Shown piece after piece: positions 43,625 through 52,523 of a stretch of DNA of 64,000 nt. The notes under the pieces were generated by a model. It saw only the letters and a program-made list of their open reading frames with translations, did not search any database and had not been told where the DNA came from. This DNA comes from Sphingobium sp. V4. Its GTDB lineage: Bacteria > Pseudomonadota > Alphaproteobacteria > Sphingomonadales > Sphingomonadaceae. The stretch's first letter is position 1, and the number at the start of each line of letters is the position of its first letter. The stretch spans positions 926,501-990,500 of the forward strand of contig NZ_CP081002.1 of assembly GCF_029590555.1 (NCBI RefSeq). Reading direction: 5' to 3'. Position numbers and translations under genes: made by a program.

Positions 43625-44743
43625 ATGGACGAGTATAGCGAACTTTTCATCGGACTCGATACATCGAAAGCGAAGATCTCGGTTGCAGTCGCGGAAAAGG
43701 AACGGAACGGCGAAGTCCGCTTTTTCGGCGACATCTCCGCCGAGCCGACGTCGGTCGCATCGATGGTGGGCAAGTTGGCGAAGCGTGGGGCGAAGCTTCA
43801 CTTCTGCTATGAGGCTGGCCCGACGGGGTACGATCTGTATCGCCAGATCATCGCGCTGGGGCATGAGTGCCAGGTCGTGGCGCCCTCTCTAATTCCCAAA
43901 CGCCCCGGTGATCGGGTGAAGACCAATAGGCGCGATGCCGTCAGCCTGGCACGGCTTCATCGCGCCGGCGAGTTGACTGCCGTCTGGGTTCCGGACGAAG
44001 CACATGAGGCTGTACGCGACCTTGTCCGCGCTCGTGAGTGCGCCCATGACGCGCTGAAGAAGGCTCGCCAGCAGTTGCAGTCCTTCCTCTTGCGCCATGG
44101 CCGGATTTTCCCGGGACGCACATCGTGGACACGGGCGCATTTTCGTTGGCTGGCAGCGCAGAGCTTCACCCATCCCGCCCATCACATCGTGCTCGTCGAA
44201 TATATCCAGGCTATCGAGGATGCGGGTGTCCGAGAAGATAGGCTGACCAAGCAGGTCGCTGAGATAGCCGCGTCCTGGTCCATGGCACCTGTGGTTGAAG
44301 CCTACCAGGCGATGCGCGGTATCGCGTTCATCAACGCCGTCACCTTTGTCGTGGAAATCGGCGATATACGACGCTTCGAAACAGCGCCGCAGTTGATGGC
44401 GTATCTCGGGCTTGTACCATCCGAGAGTTCAACGGGCGAGCGGGTGAAGCGCGGGGGCATCACCAAGGCCGGCAACAAGCGGGCTCGCCGCGTGCTGATC
44501 GAAGGCGCATGGACCTACCGCTTTCCCGCCCGGGTGAGCCAGACGATCCAGGCACGGTTGGAAGGGCTACCACGCTCCGTTCGCGAGATCGCATGGAAAG
44601 GGCAAATCAGGCTCTGCGCACGTTATCGAAAGCTGATCCAGGCCGGGAAGCTTAAGACCGTCGCGGTCACAGCAATCGCGCGGGAGATGGCCGCCTTCCT
44701 CTGGGCAATCGGGCAAGAGGTGGCTCCCACCGCTGAGGCATGA
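43625..44743 (+). CDS. IS110 family transposase (second element)
   Basis: 372 residues from ATG 43625 (MDEYSELFIGLDTSKAKISV). DEDD-type RuvC-like N-terminus (GLDTSKAK, CYEAGPTGYD, KTNRRDAVSLARL) and transposase_20 C-terminus (AMRGIAFINAVTFVVEIGD, LGLVPSESSTGERVKRGGIT, with the serine of the SSTG type). Intact. It is clearly different from the amber-containing neighbour. IS110 recombinases insert at sequences specified by a bridge RNA encoded in the element's non-coding end. Confidence 0.92.
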   Translation: MDEYSELFIGLDTSKAKISVAVAEKERNGEVRFFGDISAEPTSVASMVGKLAKRGAKLHFCYEAGPTGYDLYRQIIALGHECQVVAPSLIPKRPGDRVKTNRRDAVSLARLHRAGELTAVWVPDEAHEAVRDLVRARECAHDALKKARQQLQSFLLRHGRIFPGRTSWTRAHFRWLAAQSFTHPAHHIVLVEYIQAIEDAGVREDRLTKQVAEIAASWSMAPVVEAYQAMRGIAFINAVTFVVEIGDIRRFETAPQLMAYLGLVPSESSTGERVKRGGITKAGNKRARRVLIEGAWTYRFPARVSQTIQARLEGLPRSVREIAWKGQIRLCARYRKLIQAGKLKTVAVTAIAREMAAFLWAIGQEVAPTAEA

Positions 44744-45150
44744 AGGCTCATCATCGGTAAACGGTCACGAGAAAGGAGCAAGAACCAGCGTCATCATCTG
44801 CTTGATGTGCAAAGTTGGGAGCAGGGCCCCGGTGGGGAATCCTCGTACCCACTATGTGGCGGACTAAAAGTCTATGCCCGATTCTAGACAGAGGCAGCCC
44901 CAGACGAACATACGGATATGCGGTAGCCAACCCGCGCATAAGAGTATGCCAACCGTCGTCGAAAGCCCTGCTCCCTACTCTGCACATGAGCTTCACAAAT
45001 TGGATTTCGTCATCTCGGGCGGAAAGGACATCATCATGCCGAAGGCTCTTGAAAACGAACATAAGAGTGGGTGAGAGGCCCACCCGGCGACGCTCCAGCC
45101 GGAAGCAACCGGGGCAGGCATGGAGGAGACGACATGTCTGAAGCCCCCGG
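44744..45150. ncRNA. Candidate bridge-RNA region of the second IS110 element
   Basis: About 400 bp after the transposase has no supported coding sequence and lies between the IS110 gene and a truncated IS21 piece. Its position downstream of the recombinase matches the place where IS1111-group elements encode their bridge RNA. No fold was calculated, so the call rests on position and family knowledge. Confidence 0.3.
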
Positions 45151-45435
45151 ATGACGGTCACGTAGGTGATACTCCCGGTCCAGTTCCTCCATCACGCTCG
45201 TTGCGCGGAGCATTGGCACCTGCCGCAGCATCGGCACGACAATCTCGTCCCACACGTCCGCAAGCGGATCCACCCGCGTCCGTCCACGTGCCTTGCGACA
45301 CTGGCTTGGTAATGAGGCTGCCGCGCTAATCCGCCGCGCGCTGCGCTCACTGATCCCGGCCCGGCTCGCCGCCAAGACCTGCGTGTCGCCCGGCTGTTTA
45401 CGTTCCATATACCGCCTGAACTGGCGGTCCGTGAT
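45151..45435 (-). pseudogene. istA: IS21 family IstA transposase, N-terminal remnant
   Basis: Reads ITDRQFRRYMERKQPGDTQ, LAASRAGISERSARRISAA, then RTRVDPLADVWDEIVVPML and LRATSVMEELDREY, the N-terminal HTH and linker of IS21-type transposases. The initiator position holds TGG (Trp) where ATG is expected, and similarity stops after about 95 residues, where other sequence takes over. It lies inside an IS21 end marked by the palindrome at 45451. Confidence 0.75.
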
Positions 45436-45450
45436 CCAATCTCCTGGCAC

Positions 45451-45486
45451 CAGCTTTGCCCCCTGCGATCGCAGGGGGCAAAGCTG
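45451..45486. repeat. 36-bp perfect palindrome at an IS21 end
   Basis: CAGCTTTGCCCCCTGCGA (45451-45468) is followed immediately by its exact reverse complement (45469-45486). Read on the minus strand the sequence starts TGTCAGCTTTGCCCCC, an IS21-like TG... terminus, 54 bp before the istA remnant. Confidence 0.85.
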
Positions 45487-45489
45487 ACA

Positions 45490-46037
45490 GAAATGTATCA
45501 CGATCCGGCCATCTCGATTGTCGTCAGGCGGCCAACATAACTGTCGTCACACAAACCGCCGCCTTCCCGGTGCCCTCGTACCTTTCTTCCCAGTGGCGCA
45601 GGAGGTCGTGATAGACCCCGTCACGCAGGTGACTTGGTCATTATGGTGGTCTAGAGCAAGAGAGATCGCGTGACGCTGCCATTTAAGTCGAACAGGCATT
45701 GGCCGGCGCCGTTGTTGCCGACCTTGTCCCGGGGTCAGAAGGAGTTCGAGACGTGGGGACCGAGGGTGACGGGATCCACGCGGTGCGGAGAGGATGAAGG
45801 GTGGGGCACGCCACGGTAAACAGGCAGTTCGACCTGTCGCATACCGAAGGTGGTTTCCACTGTCGGCTTGCCGCCCCCATAAGTCCGCGAGGAAAACGGT
45901 GATCAATAAGCCGAAGCGCAGACAGGTGGTCGCGCCGTTCTGGATGCGGATCACGTTGTGGACATGGGGCCGAATGCATACCCGGCAGCGCTGCTGCAAT
46001 CCAAATATCAAACTTGCGAATCAATAGCAATTGGGTA
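45490..46037. other. Unassigned stretch between IS debris and the iron-uptake operon
   Basis: No gene supported. Short minus-strand reading RDGVYHDLLRHWEERYEGTG near 45570-45630 may be part of a degraded transposase. The last ~60 bp should contain the promoter of the sigma-factor gene. Confidence 0.35.
46014..46033. promoter_or_regulatory. Possible Fur-type operator
   Basis: TTGCGAATCAATAGCAATTG has TTGC/GCAA half-sites (minus strand TTGC-N9-GCAA) and lies directly before the ATG of the FecI-like gene. Iron regulation is expected for this operon; the site itself is a weak match. Confidence 0.3.
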
Positions 46038-46556
46038 ATGCGCTGCGTTGTGAAACCACTCAGCGACTTCTATCGGCGACAGCATCGCGGACTTGTACGC
46101 TATGCGCGTGCGGTCAGCGCGGATGAGCATGGCGCTGAGGATTTGGTCCAGGAAGCATGGATTCGCTGCCGCGGCATTGCCGCGCGCGGACCGGTCAATG
46201 ATCCGGCCCATCTGTTCCGTCGCGTCCTGCGCAACCTTGCGATCGATCGCAGCCGCAGCCTGGCGCGCGAGCGGATTCGGCTGGCGGCGGGCGACCTGGC
46301 CGATGTCGAGACGCGCATGGCGGACGATCGGCCCTCGGCCGAGCGGGCCGTGATCGCGCGCCATGAACTGGACCTGCTGCGCCAGGCGCTGGGCGAACTG
46401 GATGACCGCACCCGGGTCGCGTTCGAGATGCACCGGTTCGAAGGGGCGCGGTTGCAGGAGATTGCCGCTGCTCTGGATATCTCCGTGACGCGCGCGCATG
46501 AGCTGGTGGCGGCGGCGCTGCGCCATTGTCGCAATGCGCTGTGGGCGGATGGATGA
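46038..46556 (+). CDS. FecI-like ECF sigma factor
   Basis: 172 residues from ATG 46038. Sigma region 2: YRRQHRGLVRYARAVSADEH and GAEDLVQEAWIRCRG; region 4: LRQALGELDDRTRVAFEMHR and LQEIAAALDISVTRAHELVA. FecI-type ECF sigma factors are activated by the partner FecR when the outer-membrane receptor is loaded, and then transcribe the receptor gene. FecR, receptor and accessory genes follow directly, so this is a transferred or native cell-surface-signalling iron system. Confidence 0.88.
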   Translation: MRCVVKPLSDFYRRQHRGLVRYARAVSADEHGAEDLVQEAWIRCRGIAARGPVNDPAHLFRRVLRNLAIDRSRSLARERIRLAAGDLADVETRMADDRPSAERAVIARHELDLLRQALGELDDRTRVAFEMHRFEGARLQEIAAALDISVTRAHELVAAALRHCRNALWADG

Positions 46557-46634
46557 TTTCTACAGGGCGCGGCGAAAAAATCCCGCGCTCGAACGTCTGA
46601 TGGTCATGGCGGCGATCATTCGATAAGGACGCGC

Positions 46635-47633
46635 ATGGGCTCGGCATCACAGGACGGGCCTCCCTTTCCCGGGCGGATCCCCGGGCAGGCGGAGGAGGCG
46701 GCGCTCGGCTGGGCGATCGCCCTGCGCGATAGCCCGGACGATCTGTCGCTGCGCCGGCAGTTCCAGGCCTGGCATGAGGCCGATGCCATGCACCGCCAGG
46801 CCTGGGCCGCGATGCGCCATCTGGACGACCGGCTGGAGCAGGTCGAGCCGGCCTATGCGGTGCGGGCCGACAACCGACATATGGTCCTTCCTGCTGTGGA
46901 GACGCCGCCCAAACGTCTCCGCCGTCCCCTGCTGCTGGCGGCGGGGGCTGCCTGCCTGGCGCTGTTGCTGGCGCCGGCTGTGTCGCTGCGCCTGCAAGCG
47001 GATTATCGTACCGGCGTGGCCGAGGTGGAGCGGGTGACGCTGGCCGATGGCAGCGTCGTACAGCTGGCGCCACGCTCCGCCATCGCGGTGGACTTTGCTG
47101 CAGGGCGTCGCGACATTCGCCTGATGGAGGGGGAGGCCTTCTTCGCCGTGACGCGCAATCCTTCTCGGCCGTTCCGGGTACTGGGCGACCGGGCGACCGT
47201 GACCGTGCTGGGCACCGCGTTCGACGTGCGGGCGGCGCGGGGCGACGATGATGCTGCCTTGGTCGGCGTGGAGCATGGCCGGGTGCGCGTTGCGCCCCAT
47301 GCCGGCGCGCCGATGCTGCTGACCGCAGGGCAGGGGGCTGCCGTGGCAGCTTCCGGCGACCTGCGTCGCCAGGCCGTCGTGCCGACGCAGATCGCCGCCT
47401 GGCGCGACCGGCAGATCATTGTCCGGAACGAACCGATCACCGACGCGATCGACCGGCTGCGGCCTTGGTTCGGAGGCATGATCCTGACGCGCGGCGAAGC
47501 GCTGGCCAATCAGCGGCTGACGGGCCTGTTCAACGCGGCCGACCCGGTCGAGGCGCTGCGTGGCATGGCTCGCGCCTATGGCGGGCGCGTGACCGTGATC
47601 GGCGGCTGGCTCATCATCTATTCGCAGGCCTGA
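46635..47633 (+). CDS. FecR-type anti-sigma regulator
   Basis: 332 residues. The N-terminal DUF4880-like cytoplasmic domain has AALGWAIALRDSPDDLSLRR and FQAWHEADAMHRQAWAAM. One transmembrane helix lies around residues 96-115 (LLLAAGAACLALLLAPAVS). The periplasmic FecR domain contains VTLADGSVVQLAPRSAIAVD and GEAFFAVTRNPSRPFRVL, with a C-terminal STN-like segment (GLFNAADPVEALRGMARAYG). It relays the receptor signal to the sigma factor encoded 78 bp upstream. Confidence 0.9.
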   Translation: MGSASQDGPPFPGRIPGQAEEAALGWAIALRDSPDDLSLRRQFQAWHEADAMHRQAWAAMRHLDDRLEQVEPAYAVRADNRHMVLPAVETPPKRLRRPLLLAAGAACLALLLAPAVSLRLQADYRTGVAEVERVTLADGSVVQLAPRSAIAVDFAAGRRDIRLMEGEAFFAVTRNPSRPFRVLGDRATVTVLGTAFDVRAARGDDDAALVGVEHGRVRVAPHAGAPMLLTAGQGAAVAASGDLRRQAVVPTQIAAWRDRQIIVRNEPITDAIDRLRPWFGGMILTRGEALANQRLTGLFNAADPVEALRGMARAYGGRVTVIGGWLIIYSQA

Positions 47634-47760
47634 CGAAGAAAATTCGTTGCTCTACCGAAAAGGCTGAACCCTCCGACGTCTGTTGTCATGTCGGCGCGAC
47701 TGCATCGCATTTGCAGATTCTGCGCCCGGACAGAACAGGCACCTTGGGGGACGAAGATAT

Positions 47761-50244
47761 ATGCGTTTTGAACGGATCGGGCGGGCGCTCGCGGCTGCCC
47801 TGCTTGCAGGTACAACCCTAGGAATGGTTGCGACGGGCACGGCCATGGCACAGGCCGGGGCGGCGGATCGGGCCTTCGACATCGGCGCGCAGCCGCTATC
47901 GACTGCCATCACCAGCTTTGGCCAGCAATCGGGTATGCAGGTGAGCGCGCCTGCCGACCTGTTGTCCGGCCGTACGTCCAGCCCCGTGACAGGCCGCATG
48001 TCGGCGCTGTCCGCGCTCGGCCGGTTGCTGGGCGGCACGGGCCTGAGCTTTCGCGTCATGGGCAATACCGTCGTGCTGGAGCGCGCGCCCGAGGTTGCGG
48101 ATGATGCAGTATCGCTCGGCCCCGTCCGGGTCGAAGGCAGCGGCGGCCGTGCGGCGTCCGGCCTGTCCGCCGCCAGCGATCCGGTCGTGACGGAAGGATC
48201 GCGCGGCTATGCTCCGCTGGCGGTCAGTGTCGGCAAGGCGGCGCAGAGCCTGCGCTCCATCCCGCAGTCGGTGACGGTCATCACCCGCGAGCGGATAGAG
48301 GACCAGAATCTCATCAGCATCGAAGATGTGATGCTGCAGACGACCGGCGTGACGGTCGACCGCAACTGGCTGACCTCCACCTATAATTCGCGCGGCCTGG
48401 CGATCAGCAATGTCCGCTATGATGGCGGCGCGACCAGCAATCGCGTGGACGGCATGTCGGACATCGACACGGCGATCTTTGACAGCGTGGCGCTGATCCG
48501 TGGGTCCGACGGGCTGTTCGGCGCGGGCGAGGCGGGCGGCGTGCTCAACTTCACCCGCAAGCGTGCGCTGGAGGAGACGCAGCTCCAGCTTAATGCCTTT
48601 GGCGGCAGCTGGGACAACTACCGGTTGGAAGCGGACGTCACCGGTGCGCTGACGGCCAATGGCAGGATCCGGGGCCGGGCCATCGGCGTCATCGACAATG
48701 GTCGCAGCTTCCAGCGCTACAAGCAGGATCGCCGCGCGCTGATCCATGGGCTGATCGAGGCGGACCTGACGCCTTCGACCCTGCTGGTCGCCGGCGTCAC
48801 CCGGCAGGAGGACCGGCATGACGGCTTCAACGTCAGCCTGCCGCGCTATCGCAATGGCGAGGATATCGGCCTGCCGCGCAGTTTCAACATGGGAACGCCC
48901 TGGAACTGGATCGATCGGACCACCAGCGTCGTCTTCGGCCGGATCGAACAGAAAATCGGCGAGGACTGGACGATCAAGCTCAACGCCAACCATCTGCGCT
49001 ATCGCGACCGCACCAATGCGGCGGAGATGGAGAATGCCGTCGATCCGATCGACGGGTCGGGCGTGGACTGGTGGTATTATCAGCAGAACCGCGAGACGAA
49101 GGAAACCACGCTGGACCTCAACAGCCAGGGCAGTTTCGAGGCGTTCGGCCAGAAGCATGACCTGATCCTGGGCGTCGACTACAACCGCAATGTGGTGGAG
49201 GCGCAGTCGCTGTGGACCTATGTCGGCGAAGGCGACATCTTCAATCCCGTCCATCCGCCCGAGCCGGCCTTCCCGCCGGTCTGGACCTATAGCAACCGCC
49301 AGACGCTCGAGCGAATCGGCCTGTACGGATCGCTGAGAGTGCGGCCGGTCGCGGCCTTGTCGCTGATCGGTGGTGGGCGCGTCGTGTTGCAGGACAAGAC
49401 CACGAACTTCAACTTGCTCACCAATGTCCAGCGCAACCAAGTGGATCAGAAGAGCGTTTTCGTGCCCTATTTCGGGGCGGTGCTGGATTTGGCCAGCCGC
49501 TTCAGCCTCTATGCCAGCGTCGCCGAAATCTATCAGTCGCAGGCGCAATATAATAGCGGCCCGCGTCCCGGCACGCCGCTCGATCCCGTGCGTGGCCGCA
49601 ACTATGAGGCGGGTATCAAGGGCGAACTGGCGGATGGCAAGCTGCTCGGATCGGTGGCGCTGTATCGCGTCAACAAGCGTGGCGCCTATGCCAACGACCC
49701 CAGCGATCCGCCCTTCGCCGGCAATACCGAATGCTGCTATATCCGTGATGGCCACCTGAAGAGCCAGGGCGTCGAGGTGGAACTGAACGGCGAAGTGCTG
49801 CCGGGTTTCCAGGTGGCCTTTGGCTACACCTATAACGACAACAGCAACAAGCGGGACGGCGACGCGCGCTTTTCCGAAACGACGCCCAAGCATCTGCTGA
49901 AGCTGTGGGCCGACTATCGCTTCTCCGGCGAGCCGGACAATGGCCTGTCGATCGGCGGCGGCGTGACGGCGCAGAGCAGCAATTTCCGGTCGGGCTATAT
50001 CCAGGAACTGAACCCGGCGACCGGCATCTATGACGGCCCATCCTATGAATATCAGTTCAAGGTGAAGGGCTATGCCATCTGGTCGGGGCGCGTCGCTTAC
50101 GCCTTCAACGATCGTTTTTCGGTCAGCGCAAACCTGAACAATATCTTCGACAAGAAGTATTACGTCACGATCGACGGGCCGGGTTACGGTAATCTGTACG
50201 GCGATCCGCGCAACTTCCTGGTCGCGTTGCGGGGCAAGTTCTGA
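47761..50244 (+). CDS. TonB-dependent siderophore receptor with STN signalling domain
   Basis: 827 residues from ATG 47761 (GGGGGACGA upstream). A signal peptide (ALAAALLAGTTLGMVATGTAMAQ-like, cleaved after AMA) is followed by the STN domain (FDIGAQPLSTAITSFGQQSG to about residue 105) needed for signalling to FecR. The plug has AQSLRSIPQSVTVITRERIE and DVMLQTTGVTV. The barrel ends DPRNFLVALRGKF with a terminal Phe. This is the FpvA/FhuE/ferric-siderophore class of outer-membrane transporter. The specific siderophore cannot be read out. It ends 31 bp before the PepSY gene. Confidence 0.93.
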   Translation: MRFERIGRALAAALLAGTTLGMVATGTAMAQAGAADRAFDIGAQPLSTAITSFGQQSGMQVSAPADLLSGRTSSPVTGRMSALSALGRLLGGTGLSFRVMGNTVVLERAPEVADDAVSLGPVRVEGSGGRAASGLSAASDPVVTEGSRGYAPLAVSVGKAAQSLRSIPQSVTVITRERIEDQNLISIEDVMLQTTGVTVDRNWLTSTYNSRGLAISNVRYDGGATSNRVDGMSDIDTAIFDSVALIRGSDGLFGAGEAGGVLNFTRKRALEETQLQLNAFGGSWDNYRLEADVTGALTANGRIRGRAIGVIDNGRSFQRYKQDRRALIHGLIEADLTPSTLLVAGVTRQEDRHDGFNVSLPRYRNGEDIGLPRSFNMGTPWNWIDRTTSVVFGRIEQKIGEDWTIKLNANHLRYRDRTNAAEMENAVDPIDGSGVDWWYYQQNRETKETTLDLNSQGSFEAFGQKHDLILGVDYNRNVVEAQSLWTYVGEGDIFNPVHPPEPAFPPVWTYSNRQTLERIGLYGSLRVRPVAALSLIGGGRVVLQDKTTNFNLLTNVQRNQVDQKSVFVPYFGAVLDLASRFSLYASVAEIYQSQAQYNSGPRPGTPLDPVRGRNYEAGIKGELADGKLLGSVALYRVNKRGAYANDPSDPPFAGNTECCYIRDGHLKSQGVEVELNGEVLPGFQVAFGYTYNDNSNKRDGDARFSETTPKHLLKLWADYRFSGEPDNGLSIGGGVTAQSSNFRSGYIQELNPATGIYDGPSYEYQFKVKGYAIWSGRVAYAFNDRFSVSANLNNIFDKKYYVTIDGPGYGNLYGDPRNFLVALRGKF

Positions 50245-50275
50245 TGGCCCGGGTGGCGCGCGGCGGGAGCGGCTC

Positions 50276-51874
50276 ATGAAGGAGGGCTTTCGCCAGTCCA
50301 TGGCCTGGTTGCATACCTGGGCCGGTCTGCTGACCGGCTGGGTGCTGTTCTTCGTCTTCGTGACCGGCACCTTCGGCTATGTGAACAGCGAGGTCAGCCG
50401 CTGGATGCGGCCCGAGCTGCCCATGACCGCGACGCCGCCCGCCGCCCGCCTGCTGCCCGCCGCCCAGACATGGCTGCGCACCAATGGACAGGATGCCGAG
50501 CGACTCTACATCTTCTTCCCCGGCCGCCGGGGCGAGACCCGGCTGGAGGCGGCCTGGCAGGCCTGGCCGAAAGCGGGGGAAAGCTATGGCGAATATCATC
50601 GCGCGACCATCGATCCTGCGACCGGCGCGGAGGCGAAGGGCAAGGTGCGCGAGACGGGCGGCGGCGACGAACTGTACGGCATGCATTATGCGCTGCGATA
50701 CATGCCCTATGACTGGGGCATCCGCATCGTCGGCATCTGCACCATGTTCATGCTGGTCGCGATCCTTTCCGGCGTGGTCACGCACAAGAAGATCTTCAAG
50801 GATTTCTTCACCTTCCGGCCGGCCAAGGGCCAGCGCAGCTGGCTCGACGCCCATAATCTGATCAGCGTCACGGCGTTGCCGTTCCACCTGATGATTACCT
50901 GGTCGGGGCTGGTCTTCTTCCTTTTCACCTATATGCCCGTGCCCATCGACACCCTCTATCCTGAAGGGGCCGCACGCGACCGTTTCTACGAACAGGTCTA
51001 TGGCCGGGAGGAGAAGAGCAAGGACAAGGCCGCCTTCGCCGCCAGCGCGCCGGTCGCGCCGATGCTGGCGCAGGCGGAGCAGGCCTGGGGGGCGAACCGC
51101 GTCGCCCGGATCATCATCGATCATCCCGGCCGCGCGGACGCACGCGTCGCGATCCAGCCGCACAACCTTACCTCCCTGAGCCGGGGTGGCGACGCCATGC
51201 GCTTCGACGGGGTGAACGGCACGCGCCTGCCGCAGGAAGGGGAGACGGGGACGGCGTCGGCCGGCTTTTCCTCCGGCCTGCTGGCGCTGCATGAAGGGCG
51301 TTTTGCCGGACCCGTCCTGCGGATCGTCTATGTGCTGTCCGGGCTGGGCGGGGCGGCGATGATTGCGACCGGGCTGCTGCTCTGGTCGACCAAGCGCAAG
51401 GCGAAGTTGGCCAAGGCCGGTTGGCTGCCCTTCGGCATCATCCTGGTCGATATATTGAACCTGGGCACCGTCATCGGCCTGCCGGTTGGGGTCGCCGCCT
51501 ATTTCTGGGCGAACCGGCTGATCCCCGCCATGATGGACGGGCGCGCGGCTTGGGAGATGCATGCGCTGTTCCTGACATGGGCCGCCTGCCTGCTCTACGC
51601 CATCTGGCGGCAGGGTGCGAAGGCCTGGGTCGAGCTGACCGGCCTTGCCGTCGCGGCGTTCGGCCTGATCCCGCTCGTCAACCTGCTGACCACGGACCGG
51701 CATCTGGGCGTGACGGTGCCGGCGGGCGACTGGACGCTGGCCAGTATCGATCTCGGCGCGATCGGCATCTCGCTGCTCTTTGCCCAGATGCTGCGCATCC
51801 TGATCCGCAAGCAGCGCGCCGCCGGCCAGCCAAGCCGCACGGTAACGCGCACAGCCAAGGTCGTACCCGCATGA
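50276..51874 (+). CDS. PepSY-associated TM helix protein (siderophore-iron reduction type)
   Basis: 532 residues. N-terminal TM WLHTWAGLLTGWVLFFVFVT with the typical PepSY_TM arginine/histidine motif. Further helices include IVGICTMFMLVAILSGVVTHK and LPFHLMITWSGLVFFLFTY, with histidines near membrane faces that can bind heme or act in electron transfer. Members encoded beside siderophore receptors are thought to reduce or release iron in the periplasm. ATGA overlap with the next gene. Function here is by family and context. Confidence 0.88.
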   Translation: MKEGFRQSMAWLHTWAGLLTGWVLFFVFVTGTFGYVNSEVSRWMRPELPMTATPPAARLLPAAQTWLRTNGQDAERLYIFFPGRRGETRLEAAWQAWPKAGESYGEYHRATIDPATGAEAKGKVRETGGGDELYGMHYALRYMPYDWGIRIVGICTMFMLVAILSGVVTHKKIFKDFFTFRPAKGQRSWLDAHNLISVTALPFHLMITWSGLVFFLFTYMPVPIDTLYPEGAARDRFYEQVYGREEKSKDKAAFAASAPVAPMLAQAEQAWGANRVARIIIDHPGRADARVAIQPHNLTSLSRGGDAMRFDGVNGTRLPQEGETGTASAGFSSGLLALHEGRFAGPVLRIVYVLSGLGGAAMIATGLLLWSTKRKAKLAKAGWLPFGIILVDILNLGTVIGLPVGVAAYFWANRLIPAMMDGRAAWEMHALFLTWAACLLYAIWRQGAKAWVELTGLAVAAFGLIPLVNLLTTDRHLGVTVPAGDWTLASIDLGAIGISLLFAQMLRILIRKQRAAGQPSRTVTRTAKVVPA

Positions 51875-52188
51875 GCCGCTTCCTGTCCTTTTTCCGGTGG
51901 ATACCGATGGACTGGCCGCTGATATCCCGGATATGCGCGGGGGTGTTCGGCGGCTATGCGCTGACGATCCTCCTCACCCTGCTGGTCACGCGGCTGCTGG
52001 CGCTGCTGGGCCTTTCCGCCCCTGAAGTGCTGCATGCCACCGCCATAGCGAGCTTCCCTGCCTATGCCGCCATCATCATGGCCATCTTCCATGCCTCCAG
52101 TGCGACCCGGGCATGGCTGTGGCTGTTGGCGGCGGCCGCTCCCGCTGCGCTGATCCTTGCGATCGCGGGCACGGGAGCGGCCATATGA
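51871..52188 (+). CDS. DUF3649-type small membrane protein of iron uptake
   Basis: 105 residues starting at ATG 51871 inside the PepSY stop (ATGA). Three predicted helices: VFGGYALTILLTLLVTRLLA, FPAYAAIIMAIFHAS, and AWLWLLAAAAPAALILAIAG. The pattern fits the DUF3649 iron-uptake membrane proteins, which co-occur with PepSY_TM and DUF3325 proteins. Role inferred from context. Confidence 0.78.
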   Translation: MSRFLSFFRWIPMDWPLISRICAGVFGGYALTILLTLLVTRLLALLGLSAPEVLHATAIASFPAYAAIIMAIFHASSATRAWLWLLAAAAPAALILAIAGTGAAI

Positions 52189-52523
52189 CCGCGCTCGCCG
52201 CCTTGCTGGCCTGTTTTGCCGGCTTCACCGCGCTCGCCTTCGCGATGGACAAGCATCATCGCGACATGACCGGCACTCTGCCCAAGGGGCGGCCGCTCTG
52301 GCCGTTCAAGGCGGGCGGATGGGGTGCGCTGGCGCTGGCCATGGCACCGCTGTCCTGGCGGTTCGGCCTTTCGGTCGGCATCACCTTCTGGATTGGCCTC
52401 ATGATGCTGGGCGCGCTCGGCGTCGCGCTTGGCCTGACCTATCGTCCCCGCCTGCTGCCCCGTGCAGGCCTCATCGCTCTGCCGCTGTCGCTCTGCGCCG
52501 CGGCCCTTGCAGGAGTGTCCTGA
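52185..52523 (+). CDS. DUF3325 family membrane protein
   Basis: 112 residues from ATG 52185, coupled by ATGA to the DUF3649 gene. Helices LAALLACFAGFTALAFAMDK and WIGLMMLGALGVALGLTY flank the conserved-type segment MDKHHRDMTGTLPKGRPLWP. DUF3325 members are found in siderophore-receptor operons. Stop overlaps the next ATG by one base. Confidence 0.82.
   Translation: MTALAALLACFAGFTALAFAMDKHHRDMTGTLPKGRPLWPFKAGGWGALALAMAPLSWRFGLSVGITFWIGLMMLGALGVALGLTYRPRLLPRAGLIALPLSLCAAALAGVS

Noticed and set aside
45547..46011. 154-codon minus-strand frame before the FecI-like gene
   Set aside because: No domain; a different frame of the same stretch (RHWEERYEGTG) looks more protein-like but is too short to name.
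47896..50370. 824-codon minus-strand frame across the TonB-dependent receptor
   Set aside because: Composition is Arg/Gln/Ala/Ile-rich without domains; the plus-strand receptor is convincing, so this is a shadow frame.
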